Source: JAASSS01 sp021767745 (GTDB taxonomy: Bacteria; Pseudomonadota; Gammaproteobacteria; UBA5335). From it: a stretch of 64,000 bases of DNA. The stretch's first letter is position 1, and each line of letters opens with the position of its first letter. Below are positions 8,367 through 21,210 of this stretch, piece by piece. The notes under the pieces were generated by a model. That model was not told where the DNA came from. It made no database searches and was given only the letters and a program-made list of their open reading frames with translations. The stretch covers positions 62,001 to 126,000 of the forward strand of contig JAXHVN010000003.1 of the NCBI GenBank assembly GCA_034189165.1. Direction: 5' to 3'. The translations under genes were made by a program, and so were the position numbers.

Positions 8367-9776
8367 CTAGACCTGCAGGTAGTCGAGGATGCCCTTGGCC
8401 GCCTCGCGCCCTTCCCACACGGCGGTCACCACCAGATCCGAGCCACGCACCATGTCGCCGCCGGCGAACACGCGCGGGTTGCTGGTCTGGTAGGGATAGG
8501 CGCCGGCGCTGGTGACCACGCGCCCGCTGCGATCGCAGGCGACCTCGATCGACTCCAGCCAGCCCGGCGGGCTCGGCCGGAAGCCGAATGCCATCAACAC
8601 GCTGTCGGCCGCCACAATCTCCTCGGAATCGGGGACCGGCTCCGGCCGGCGGCGGCCGCGTTCGTCCGGCTCGCCGAGCTGGGTCAGCACGAACTTGACG
8701 CCCTCGACCCTGCCGTCGCCGACGATTTCCACCGGCTGGCGGTTGAACAGGAACTGCACGCCCTCGTCGACGGCATTGCGGTATTCCCGCTTGGAGCCGG
8801 GCATGTTGTCCTCGTCGCGCCGGTAGGCGCAGACCACCTTGGCGGCGCCCTGGCGGATCGAGGTGCGGTTGCAGTCCATGGCGGTGTCGCCGCCACCGAG
8901 CACGATCACCTGCCGGTCCTGCATGCTGATGTGTCGCTCGCCGATCGGATCCAGGCGCATGGTGCGCCGGACGTTGGAGATCAGGAACGGCAGTGCCTCG
9001 TGCACACCGGGCAGATCCTCGCCCGGGAAGCCGCCGCGCATCGCCGTGTAGGCACCCATGCCGAGGAAGACGGCGTCGTATTCCTCCAGCAGCGCCTCGA
9101 TCTGCACATCGCGCCCGATCTCGACGTTCAGGCGAAATTCGATGCCCATGCCTTCCAGCAGGCGCCGGCGGGTCTGCACCACTTCCTTCTCGAGCTTGAA
9201 GGGCGGGATGCCGAAGGTCAGCAGGCCGCCGATCTCTGGATGACGGTCGTAGACCACGGCCTCGACGCCGTTGCGCGTGAGGATGTCTGCCGCACCGAGG
9301 CCCGCCGGGCCGGCACCGATGATGGCAACCCGGCGGCCGGTGGTCTGGACATGCGAGAGGTCAGGGCGCCAGCCCCGCTTGACCGCCTCGTCGGTGATGT
9401 ACTTCTCGATCGAGCCGATGGTGATGGCGCCGAGCCCGTCGTTCATCGTGCAGGCGCCCTCGCAGAGTCGGTCCTGCGGACAGACACGGCCGCATACCTC
9501 CGGCAGCGTGTTGGTCTGGTGCGCGAGATCCGCCGCCTCGAACAGGTTGCCCTCGCGGATCAGCTTGAGCCAGTTCGGGATGTAGTTATGGACCGGGCAT
9601 TTCCACTCGCAGTACGGATTGCCGCAGGCGATGCAGCGGCTGGCCTGCGAGGCCGCCGTCTCTGGATCGAACTGGCCGTAGATCTCGTCCCAGCGCTTGA
9701 TACGCACCTCGACGGCCTTGCTCGGGGGGTCCTGACGCGGCACGGCCAGGAAGTGCAGGGGGTCGGTCTTGCTCAT
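8367..9776 (-). CDS. gltD: Glutamate synthase small (beta) subunit
   Basis: GltD, 469 residues. It oxidises NADPH through FAD and passes electrons via Fe-S clusters to GltB, which makes glutamate from glutamine and 2-oxoglutarate. An N-terminal Cys-rich motif CIACGNPYCEWKCPVHN and a second run CGRVCPQDRLCEGAC bind the two [4Fe-4S] clusters. The FAD Rossmann motif is VAIIGAGPAGLGAADIL and the NADPH one VIVLGGGDTAMDCNR. The start at 9776 gives the family's MSKTDPLHFL N-terminus. It follows gltB by 11 bases. Confidence 0.97.
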   Translation of the reverse strand: MSKTDPLHFLAVPRQDPPSKAVEVRIKRWDEIYGQFDPETAASQASRCIACGNPYCEWKCPVHNYIPNWLKLIREGNLFEAADLAHQTNTLPEVCGRVCPQDRLCEGACTMNDGLGAITIGSIEKYITDEAVKRGWRPDLSHVQTTGRRVAIIGAGPAGLGAADILTRNGVEAVVYDRHPEIGGLLTFGIPPFKLEKEVVQTRRRLLEGMGIEFRLNVEIGRDVQIEALLEEYDAVFLGMGAYTAMRGGFPGEDLPGVHEALPFLISNVRRTMRLDPIGERHISMQDRQVIVLGGGDTAMDCNRTSIRQGAAKVVCAYRRDEDNMPGSKREYRNAVDEGVQFLFNRQPVEIVGDGRVEGVKFVLTQLGEPDERGRRRPEPVPDSEEIVAADSVLMAFGFRPSPPGWLESIEVACDRSGRVVTSAGAYPYQTSNPRVFAGGDMVRGSDLVVTAVWEGREAAKGILDYLQV

Positions 9777-9787
9777 AGTTCGCAGGT

Positions 9788-14245
<4,458 letters not shown>

Positions 14246-14385
14246 CGGCGAACTCCGTCGGCTTCCCGGGGGGCTCTGGCGAGCGCTGGCAAGGCGCGTG
14301 TCGCTCGCGACCGCAGGAAAGCGCGTGTTTGATGCAGGACGCCGGGGGGCGTCGGGGCTGAAACCGCCGGCACGGACGGCCGCCC

Positions 14386-14414
14386 AGTATAGCGCAATCG
14401 CGCTTGCCGCCGAC
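14386..14414 (-). promoter_or_regulatory. Candidate gltB promoter
   Basis: Read on the minus strand, TATACT (14391-14386) is a near-perfect -10 box, with a weak -35 (GTCGGC at 14414-14409) 17 bases upstream. It lies about 140 bases before the gltB start and just after the aroB stop, within the 172-base aroB-gltB spacer. The rest of that spacer holds no other recognisable signal. Confidence 0.4.
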
Positions 14415-14417
14415 CGT

Positions 14418-15503
14418 TCAGTCGGCGGTTGCGCCGAAGGCGCGCAGGGTGGCCTCGAGCGCCGCCGGTTCGACGTCGGCCGTGGTGATGGCATGACCCC
14501 AGCGCCGGAGCAGCACCAGGCGTAGCCGGCCGGCCAGCACCTTCTTGTCGCGCCCCATCAGCTCGTGCCAGCGCGAGAGCGTGAGCACCGGCGGGCTCAG
14601 CGGTAGATCCAGGGCCTGCAGCAGCTGTGCCAGGCGATGGCGATGGCCGGCCGTGAGCCAGCCCAGCCGGTGCGACAGGTCTGCCGCCATCAGCATGCCG
14701 GTGGCGACCGCCTCGCCATGTAGCCATGCGCGGTAGCCGGTGGCGGCCTCGATGGCGTGACCGAAGGTGTGACCGAGGTTCAGGATGGCGCGCTCGCCGG
14801 CCTCGCGCTCGTCGGCGGCAACGACCGCGGCCTTGATGCGGCAGGAGGTCTCGATCGCGTGGGAGAGCGCCTCGGCATCGCCGGCGAGTAGTGCCCCGGC
14901 GTGCGCTTCCAGCCAGTCGAACAGCGCCGGTTCCCGGATCAGTCCGTATTTCACCACCTCGGCCAGCCCGGCCCGCAGCTCACGCGCGGGCAGCGTGGCC
15001 AGCGTATCGGTATCGATGATCACCGCCGCCGGCTGATGGAAGGCGCCGATCATGTTCTTGCCGAGCGGATGGTTGACGCCGGTCTTGCCGCCGACGGAGG
15101 AGTCGACCTGCGCGAGCAGGGTGGTCGGGAACTGCAGGAAGCGGACGCCGCGCTGGTAGCAGGCCGCGGCGAAGCCGGCCATGTCGCCCACCACGCCGCC
15201 GCCGAGCGCCAGCAGCGTCACGTCCCGCCCGGCACCGGCGGTCATGAGGGCGTCGAAGATGCGCTCGACATTGGCGAGCGTCTTGTGGCGTTCGCCGTCC
15301 GGCAGTTCCACCACCGCCAGCGGCGGCGCCGGCAGTGCCGTGCGCAGGGCCGGCAGATAGCGTGGTCCGACGGTCTCGTTGGTGACGATGCAGGTGCCGC
15401 CGGTGCCGAGGTGCGGCTGCCACAGCTTGCCCTGCGCCAGCAGGCCGGAATCGATGTAGATGGGATAGCTGCGCGCGGCCAGCGCGACGTCGAGGATGCG
15501 CAT
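14418..15503 (-). CDS. aroB: 3-dehydroquinate synthase
   Basis: AroB, 361 residues. It cyclises DAHP to 3-dehydroquinate with NAD and a divalent metal, the second step of the shikimate pathway. The NAD-binding ALGGGVVGDMAGFAAA (about 99-115), the loop FPTTLLAQVDSSVGGKTGVN and the metal-binding HTFGHAIE and HGEAVATGM are intact. It lies nine bases after aroK, the conserved aroKB order that follows pilQ in gammaproteobacteria. A perfect 8-bp hairpin (14407-14414/14421-14428) spans its stop codon but lacks a T tract. Confidence 0.97.
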   Translation of the reverse strand: MRILDVALAARSYPIYIDSGLLAQGKLWQPHLGTGGTCIVTNETVGPRYLPALRTALPAPPLAVVELPDGERHKTLANVERIFDALMTAGAGRDVTLLALGGGVVGDMAGFAAACYQRGVRFLQFPTTLLAQVDSSVGGKTGVNHPLGKNMIGAFHQPAAVIIDTDTLATLPARELRAGLAEVVKYGLIREPALFDWLEAHAGALLAGDAEALSHAIETSCRIKAAVVAADEREAGERAILNLGHTFGHAIEAATGYRAWLHGEAVATGMLMAADLSHRLGWLTAGHRHRLAQLLQALDLPLSPPVLTLSRWHELMGRDKKVLAGRLRLVLLRRWGHAITTADVEPAALEATLRAFGATAD

Positions 15504-15512
15504 GGGCCGATC

Positions 15513-16103
15513 CTACCGCGCCTGCAGCTGGCGAGCGATGCGGTGGGCGACGGCGCGCGGGTTGCGGGCGTCGGTGTCGATCACCAGGTGCGCCGTTTCG
15601 CGGTAGAGCGGGTTGCGCTCGGCGGCGAGCGCCCGCAGCGTCGCGGCGGGATCGGCCGTCTCCAGCAACGGCCGGCGCGTCTTGCTGTGCCGCAGGCGGC
15701 GCAGGATCTCGCGCGTCGGAGTGTTGAGGAATATCACCTGCCCGCGCGCGTGCAGGTGGTGGCGATTGCCGGCGTCCAGCACGGCGCCGCCGCCGGTGGA
15801 AAGGACGATGGGCGAGCGCTCGGTCAGCTCCCCGATCAGCCGCCGCTCCCGCTCACGAAAGCCGGCCTCACCCTCGCGCTCGAAGATGTAGGGGATGTCC
15901 ACCCCGGTACGGGCTCGCAGTTCCTCGTCGCAGTCGACGAAGGGATAGTGCAGCAGGGCCGCCAGCCGTCGGCCGACCGTGGTCTTGCCGGCCCCCATCG
16001 GGCCGATCAGGAAGATGCGCTCGGGCGCAGGGCGCGGAGTGGTCACGGACGGCGGGTCGCTGACGGGCGGCGGCGGGCTGTCGATTATGCCGAGCCTCGC
16101 CAC
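15513..16103 (-). CDS. aroK: Shikimate kinase
   Basis: AroK, up to 196 residues. It phosphorylates shikimate with ATP. The P-loop is GPMGAGKTTVGRRLA, the shikimate-binding stretch FVDCDEELRARTG, the second STGGGAVLD, and the lid arginines RNPLYRETA. The GTG at 16103 leaves a 27-residue Pro-rich lead before the usual start of the domain. A second GTG at 16046 would remove 19 of these; neither has a clear ribosome-binding site, so the start is uncertain. It lies between pilQ (29 bases upstream) and aroB. Confidence 0.95.
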   Translation of the reverse strand: MARLGIIDSPPPPVSDPPSVTTPRPAPERIFLIGPMGAGKTTVGRRLAALLHYPFVDCDEELRARTGVDIPYIFEREGEAGFRERERRLIGELTERSPIVLSTGGGAVLDAGNRHHLHARGQVIFLNTPTREILRRLRHSKTRRPLLETADPAATLRALAAERNPLYRETAHLVIDTDARNPRAVAHRIARQLQAR

Positions 16104-16132
16104 CGCGCCGCCAGCGGCGGCCTGCCGTGCCC

Positions 16133-18238
16133 TCAGTTCAGCGCCAGCCCCTCCTTGACGATCTTCGGCGTGACGAAGACCAGCAGCTCGGACTTGTTGT
16201 CCACCCGTCGGACCTGGCGGAACATCGCGCCGACCACCGGCAGGTCGCCGAGCAGGGGCACCTTGGCCAGCGTCTGGTTGAGTTCCTGCTCATAGATGCC
16301 GCCGAGCACCACGGTCGAGCCGTTGTCGACCAGCACCTGGGTGATCACTTCCCGGGTGTCGATGCTGGGGATGAAGCCGCCGAAGCCGCTGGGCACCACC
16401 TCGCCGACGCTGTCGCGGTTGACCACCAGGTCCATGATCACGCGGTCATCCGGCGTGATCTGCGGCGTGACCTCCAGTGCCAGGACGGCCTCCTTGAAGC
16501 TGACGCTGGTCGCGCCACTGGCCGTCGCCTCCTGGTAGGGCACCTCCACACCCTGCCGGATGGCCGCGGTCTTCTGGTTGGCGGTGATCACCCGCGGGCT
16601 GGCAATGACCTCGCCGCGCCCTTCCGCCTGCAGCGCCGAGAGCTCCAGATCCACCAGGAAGTTGTCGCTGAGGATGGCGAAGGCGAGCGAGGCCGGGTTG
16701 CCGGAGGCCGGCAGGTTCACGTTCAGCCGCGAGGGGTTGGCATCGGGATAGGCGGTCGGGAACACCGAGCCGTTGCTGTTCAGCGAGTCGATCGACTGGT
16801 TGATGCCGACGTCGGTGCCTTCCAGGCTGCCGCCGCCGATCACGATGCCATCGTCGCCATTGATGCTCTTGAAGCTCGACAGGCCGAAGCGGGCGCCGAT
16901 GTCGCGCGTGAAGTCATCCTGTGCCACCACGATGCGCGATTCGATCAGCACCTGGCTCACCGGCACGTCCAGCTCCGTCACCAGGGCGCGGATGTCGCGC
17001 AGCCGGTCGGCCGTGTCCTGCACCAGCAGCGTATTGGTGCGCGGGTCCAGGCTCACGTTGCCGCGTGGGGACAGCAGCGAATTCGCTTCGTTCTTGAGCA
17101 GGCCCGCCAGGTCCGCCGCCTTGGCATAGTTCACCTGCAGGAACTCCGAGCGCAGCGGCTCGAGCTCCTGGCGCTGCTGGCGGCTTTCCAGCTCGGTGCG
17201 TTCGCGCTCGGCGATCTCTGCCGCCGGGGCGATGAAGAGCACGTTGCCGGCCTCGCGGGTGGCCAGGCCCTGGGTCTTGAGGATGATGCTGAGCGCCTGA
17301 TCCCACGGCACGTTCTCCAGCCGCAGGGCGACGGTGCCGGTCACCGAGTCGCTCACCACCAGGTTCTTGCCGGCGATGTCCGCCAGGATCTGCAGCACGG
17401 CCCGGGTTTCCACGTTCTGGAAGTTCAGGCTCACCGGTTCGCCGGTGAACACCGGCTTGCCGCTCGAGCTCTGCCGCTTGGCCTGGACGGGCCGGCGCAG
17501 CTCCAACGTCACCCGATTGCCGTTCTGGTAGAGGGCGCGCTCATAGGCGCCCGCCGGCGTGATGGCCAGCTGCACGCCACTGCCGGTGTCGCGCACGTCG
17601 ATGCTCTCCACCGGCGTGTCGAAGTCCATGACGTCCAGGTGTTCGGCCAGTTGCGGCGGCAGCGCCGTCCCCGCCAGGTCGACCAGGACCTTGCCGCCCC
17701 GTTCGCGCACATCGGCGACGGCCCCGGGCGCGGACAGCGTGACCACCACACGACCGGCCCCGTCCGGGCCGCGGCGGAAGTCGACGTTGCGTACCGCGGG
17801 TTGGTCGGACGCGGCGGGGGCACGCGCCGTGGCGGGCGCCTCGTCGCCGAGGGCCACACGGATGGCGTCACCCTCGACCTGCACGCGATGGGCCAGCGTC
17901 TGCCCCAGCTCGATCACCACCCGCGTGCGGTCGTTCGCCGCTGCTGCCGTCACCCGTTCGACCAGTTCGCTGCCGGTCTCGATCATCGCCGGGCGCAGCG
18001 CGCTGCCGCTGCCGGGGATGTCGATCGCCAGTCGCGGCGGCTGATCGAGTACGAATGCGGTCGGTGCCGGTGGCGGGCCATCGAAGCGCAGCAGCACGTC
18101 GGCCCGGTTCGGGCCGCCGGTGTAGAAGTCCACGTCCTGCAGTTCGAGCGCGTGGCCCGGCAGGGCGAGAGCGCCCCACAGCGCCAGCGCGCCGGGCCAG
18201 CGGTGGGAGGTGCGGAGCGAGACGAAGAGGCGGTACAT
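16133..18238 (-). CDS. pilQ: Type IV pilus secretin PilQ
   Basis: PilQ, 701 residues, the outer-membrane multimeric channel through which the type IV pilus exits. Order of domains: signal peptide (1-30), two AMIN peptidoglycan-binding domains (about 31-135 and 145-255), a STN/N0 domain near 285-345 with VSLNFQNVETRAVLQILADI, an N1 domain near 370-440, and the C-terminal secretin barrel. Secretin signatures visible are VLIESRIVVAQDDFTRDIG and the terminal VPLLGDLPVVGAMFR. It is last in pilMNOPQ and followed by aroK 29 bases later. Its 57-base spacing from pilP is the widest in the cluster. Confidence 0.96.
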   Translation of the reverse strand: MYRLFVSLRTSHRWPGALALWGALALPGHALELQDVDFYTGGPNRADVLLRFDGPPPAPTAFVLDQPPRLAIDIPGSGSALRPAMIETGSELVERVTAAAANDRTRVVIELGQTLAHRVQVEGDAIRVALGDEAPATARAPAASDQPAVRNVDFRRGPDGAGRVVVTLSAPGAVADVRERGGKVLVDLAGTALPPQLAEHLDVMDFDTPVESIDVRDTGSGVQLAITPAGAYERALYQNGNRVTLELRRPVQAKRQSSSGKPVFTGEPVSLNFQNVETRAVLQILADIAGKNLVVSDSVTGTVALRLENVPWDQALSIILKTQGLATREAGNVLFIAPAAEIAERERTELESRQQRQELEPLRSEFLQVNYAKAADLAGLLKNEANSLLSPRGNVSLDPRTNTLLVQDTADRLRDIRALVTELDVPVSQVLIESRIVVAQDDFTRDIGARFGLSSFKSINGDDGIVIGGGSLEGTDVGINQSIDSLNSNGSVFPTAYPDANPSRLNVNLPASGNPASLAFAILSDNFLVDLELSALQAEGRGEVIASPRVITANQKTAAIRQGVEVPYQEATASGATSVSFKEAVLALEVTPQITPDDRVIMDLVVNRDSVGEVVPSGFGGFIPSIDTREVITQVLVDNGSTVVLGGIYEQELNQTLAKVPLLGDLPVVGAMFRQVRRVDNKSELLVFVTPKIVKEGLALN

Positions 18239-18295
18239 GCGTGCTTATCCGGCTGTGGCGCGAACGCCAGTTGTTGTTCTTATCGACGCGCAGCG

Positions 18296-18811
18296 CTAGT
18301 CGCTGAGCGCCAGGGCGGTGGCGCGCTCGGTCCAGCCGCCGAGGCCATTGGGGACGGTCTCGCGCAGCAGCACGGCCGCGGGCTCGATGGCGAGCACCTG
18401 GCCGTAGTTCTGGCCGAGATGGTTGCCGGTGCCGACGCGATGGACGACGCCGTCGCTGGCGCGGATCAGCGCCCATTCCCGGCCATTGGCGCGCAGCGTG
18501 CCGACCATGCGCAGGCTGTCGAGCGGGTAGGCCTCCAGTGGCTCGCGCACGCGATTGCTGTTCGGGGCGTCGGCCGAGTCAGGCGCCGCCGGTCGGGCGC
18601 GCTGGTCCGGCGTCAGCGGCCCGCGCCGGCCAAGCGCTCGGTAGGCGAAGCTTTCGAACGTCCGCAGCTGCGGGATCGGTTCGATCTGGCCGCTCTTGCG
18701 GGCCTTGATCCGCTCCAGTTCGGCCTGCAGGTTGCTCATGTCGGTACCGCAGCCGGTCAGTGCCGCAGCCGTGAGGCAGAGCAGGGTCGCGGTCAGTCCT
18801 CTGGCGTTCAT
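18296..18811 (-). CDS. pilP: Type IV pilus assembly lipoprotein PilP
   Basis: PilP, 171 residues, an inner-membrane lipoprotein linking the PilMNO alignment complex to the PilQ secretin. A lipoprotein signal with lipobox LTGC precedes Cys21, followed by the PilN/O-binding helix NLQAELERIKARKSG, a disordered linker, and the C-terminal beta domain starting near PLDSLRMVGTL. The start overlaps the pilO stop by four bases. Confidence 0.95.
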   Translation of the reverse strand: MNARGLTATLLCLTAAALTGCGTDMSNLQAELERIKARKSGQIEPIPQLRTFESFAYRALGRRGPLTPDQRARPAAPDSADAPNSNRVREPLEAYPLDSLRMVGTLRANGREWALIRASDGVVHRVGTGNHLGQNYGQVLAIEPAAVLLRETVPNGLGGWTERATALALSD

Positions 18812-19428
18812 GTGCCGCTCTCGCTGTCGTCGAGGTAGCGGTAGGTCATGGCGATGGCGTCCATCACCAGCACATCGCCCTCACCGCCGGCCGGGCGGAT
18901 GCTGATCTCGTTCAGGGTGACGATGCGTGGCAGTGCGGCGATGCCGCTGGCGAACTCGCCGAACTGGTGGTAATCGCCCAGGACACGGATGCGGATCGGC
19001 GCCTCGGCATAGAATTCCTTGGGCCGTTCGTTCTCTGGCTTGAACAGCTCCTCCTCCAGGCCGACGCTGACGCGGGTGTTGGAGATGTCCTGCAGCAGGT
19101 TGGCGACCTCCGTCTCGGACGGCAGCTGCCGCAGCATGGTGCTGAAGGCGATCCGCATCGTCTCCAGCTGCTGCTTGTAGGCGTCGATGTTCGCCACCTG
19201 CTGCTGCTTCTGTTCGAAGGCGCGCAGCAGTTCGGGCTCCTTGGCGCGCACCTCGGTCAGCGTCGCCAGCTCGTTCTTGATCACGAACCAGTAGCCGAGA
19301 AAGCCGATCAGGGCGCAGCCCAGCGCGATCACGGTGACCCGGGCCGCGGTTGACCAGGCACCGATGTCGCGAAAGTCGAGGTTGCGGATCTCGGCGACCA
19401 GTTCGCCGACGTCGATGTTGGCCTTCAC
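18808..19428 (-). CDS. pilO: Type IV pilus inner-membrane protein PilO
   Basis: PilO, 206 residues. A short cytoplasmic N-terminus is followed by one membrane helix (VTVIALGCALIGFLGYWFVI, about 31-50), a coiled coil rich in Gln/Glu (about 55-95), and a periplasmic ferredoxin-like domain. It dimerises with PilN to span the inner membrane and couple PilM to PilP/PilQ. Four-base overlaps with both pilN and pilP indicate translational coupling. Confidence 0.95.
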   Translation of the reverse strand: MKANIDVGELVAEIRNLDFRDIGAWSTAARVTVIALGCALIGFLGYWFVIKNELATLTEVRAKEPELLRAFEQKQQQVANIDAYKQQLETMRIAFSTMLRQLPSETEVANLLQDISNTRVSVGLEEELFKPENERPKEFYAEAPIRIRVLGDYHQFGEFASGIAALPRIVTLNEISIRPAGGEGDVLVMDAIAMTYRYLDDSESGT

Positions 19429-20000
19429 GCCGGCGTCTCCCCGTCGTCGTCTTCCGGCTGCGGCCGCGTCTGGCGCACCCGCAGCACGAATTCGCTGTAG
19501 CGGCTGGGTTCGCCGGCGCGGGTCTCGATGACCAGCAGCCGTGGGTCGGCGAGCCAGTCCGAGTCGTCGAGCTGCTTCATGTAGGCCGACACCCGGGCGT
19601 TGGACTGCGCCACGCCCTTGAGCTCGATCTGCTCGCCGTCCTGCTTGATGTTGGTGAGGTAGACGCCCGGCGGCAGCGTTTCGACCAGCTGGTCGAACAG
19701 GTGCACGATGTCGCTGCGCTGCTGCTGCAACTGTTCTACCACCCGCATGCGATCGATCAGCCGCTGGCGCAGTTGCTTGAGCTGGCGGATTTCCTCGATC
19801 TGCACATCGAGGGCCGCGATCTCCTGCGTGATCAGCCCGTTGCGCTGGCGTTGCTGATCGACGCGCCCGGCGACGGCGGCGTTGGCCAGGTAGATGAGGC
19901 CGCCCATGATGATCACGGCGCCCACCAGGCGGGTCAGGAACTGCTGCTGCAGCTCGCGGCGGCGGGCCTCCCGCCAGGGCAGCAGGTTGAGTCCGCTCAT
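19425..20000 (-). CDS. pilN: Type IV pilus inner-membrane protein PilN
   Basis: PilN, 191 residues. The invariant N-terminal PilM-binding motif is seen in MSGLNLLPWREARRREL (family consensus NLLPWR), followed by a membrane helix (about 26-46), a Gln-rich coiled coil and a periplasmic ferredoxin-like domain. It overlaps pilM and pilO by four bases on each side. Confidence 0.96.
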   Translation of the reverse strand: MSGLNLLPWREARRRELQQQFLTRLVGAVIIMGGLIYLANAAVAGRVDQQRQRNGLITQEIAALDVQIEEIRQLKQLRQRLIDRMRVVEQLQQQRSDIVHLFDQLVETLPPGVYLTNIKQDGEQIELKGVAQSNARVSAYMKQLDDSDWLADPRLLVIETRAGEPSRYSEFVLRVRQTRPQPEDDDGETPA

Positions 20001-21067
20001 GCGTCGAACCTCCGCAGCGCCAGACCGCAGGCGGTCATCAGCGAGGGCGCGTCCAGCTGCAACCGCTTGAGCTGGGTCGTCAGCTCCACGCTCATGCGCC
20101 CGAAGGGATCGGCGATGCGCGTGGGAATCTCGGTGGCGGATTCGATCGCCCTATCGATGCCGCTGATCGAGGCGCAGCCGCCGGCGAGGATGATCTGGCG
20201 GATGCGGTCGATGCTGCCCTGGGAGGAGAAGAAGAACTGCAGGCCGCGCTGGATCTGGTGCACGGTATCGGTGACGAAGGGCTGCAGGACCGTGTCGGCG
20301 TAATCGTCGGGTAAGCCGCCCACGCGCTTGGCTTTGCCCGCTTCCTCGTAGGAGAGCTCGTAGCGATGCATGATCTCCTCGGTCAGCAGCTTGCCGCCGA
20401 AGGCCTGCTCGCGGCTGTAGGTGATCTTGCCGCGATGCATGATGTTCAGCGTGGTGGTGGTGGCGCCGACGTCGATGAAGGCGACCGCGCTGTCGGCGTC
20501 CTCGCCGGTGGCGATCTGCTCGGCGATCAGGCCGCAGGCGTTCTCCACCGCCCGCGACTCCAGGTCCACCAGCCGACACTTGAGGCCGGCGATCTCCACT
20601 GCGGCGACCCGCCCCTCGATGGTGTCGTTGCGGCAGGCGGCGATGAACACCTCGTTCATGTGCCGCTCGGCCGGATGCGGGCCGAGCACCTCGAAGTCCA
20701 TGCCGACATCGTCCAGCGGGAAGGGGATGTACTGGTCGGCCTCGACCCGGATCTGCTGTTCCAGCTCGCGCTCGCCGAGGCCCTCGGGCATCGGGATCGT
20801 CTTGGTGATCACGGTGGAGCCGCCGACCGCCAGCGCGACGTTGCGGGTGCGCGTCTCCGCCCGGTCCCACGCCTGTCGCAGCGCCGCGCCCACCGCGTCC
20901 GGGTCGGTCACCTGCTTGTCGATCACGGCTTCCGGCGGCAACCCCGCCGCGGCGTAGGCCTTGAGCCGCAGCTGACCGCGCTCGCCGCCGAGCTCGATCA
21001 GCTTCACCGCCGTGGAGCTGATGTCCAGGCCCAGCAGCGGCGGCGTCTTGGAGCGAAATAGGCGCAC
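19997..21067 (-). CDS. pilM: Type IV pilus actin-like ATPase PilM
   Basis: PilM, 356 residues, a cytoplasmic FtsA/actin-fold protein that docks onto the PilN N-terminus. The nucleotide-binding motifs LGLDISSTAVKLIEL (about 12-26), FIDVGATTTTLNIM and ILAGGCASISGIDRAI are intact. I place the start at GTG 21067 (VRLFRSKTPP) because GAGGAAGAG lies just upstream and the protein then has the family length. An in-frame ATG at 21172 would add 35 basic residues not seen in PilM. It is the first gene of pilMNOPQ and divergent from mrcA. Confidence 0.95.
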   Translation of the reverse strand: MRLFRSKTPPLLGLDISSTAVKLIELGGERGQLRLKAYAAAGLPPEAVIDKQVTDPDAVGAALRQAWDRAETRTRNVALAVGGSTVITKTIPMPEGLGERELEQQIRVEADQYIPFPLDDVGMDFEVLGPHPAERHMNEVFIAACRNDTIEGRVAAVEIAGLKCRLVDLESRAVENACGLIAEQIATGEDADSAVAFIDVGATTTTLNIMHRGKITYSREQAFGGKLLTEEIMHRYELSYEEAGKAKRVGGLPDDYADTVLQPFVTDTVHQIQRGLQFFFSSQGSIDRIRQIILAGGCASISGIDRAIESATEIPTRIADPFGRMSVELTTQLKRLQLDAPSLMTACGLALRRFDA

Positions 21068-21160
21068 GAATCTCTTCCTCGGGGCCCTGTACCGCGCCAG
21101 CCGGTGCAAGCGCTTGATCGACAAGGCGATGAACGTCATCCCGCGGCAGGGGCGGGGGCG

Positions 21161-21166
21161 TATAAT
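21161..21166 (+). promoter_or_regulatory. Consensus -10 box upstream of mrcA
   Basis: A perfect TATAAT 44 bases before the mrcA start, in the 143-base pilM-mrcA divergent spacer. No good -35 hexamer is visible at 16-18 bases, so the match may depend on an activator or be fortuitous. I could not identify a matching pilM promoter in the other direction. Confidence 0.45.
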
Positions 21167-21210
21167 CACCACCTCGACATGCCGCCATCCTGTTATCGGA
21201 CCTTCCCCCT

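Noticed and set aside
14407..14428. Terminator at the aroB stop
   Set aside because: A perfect 8-bp stem exists but no T tract follows, and the stem includes coding bases.
16127..18838. Plus-strand open frame of 903 codons
   Set aside because: Antisense to pilQ and pilP, with no recognisable domain or ribosome-binding site.
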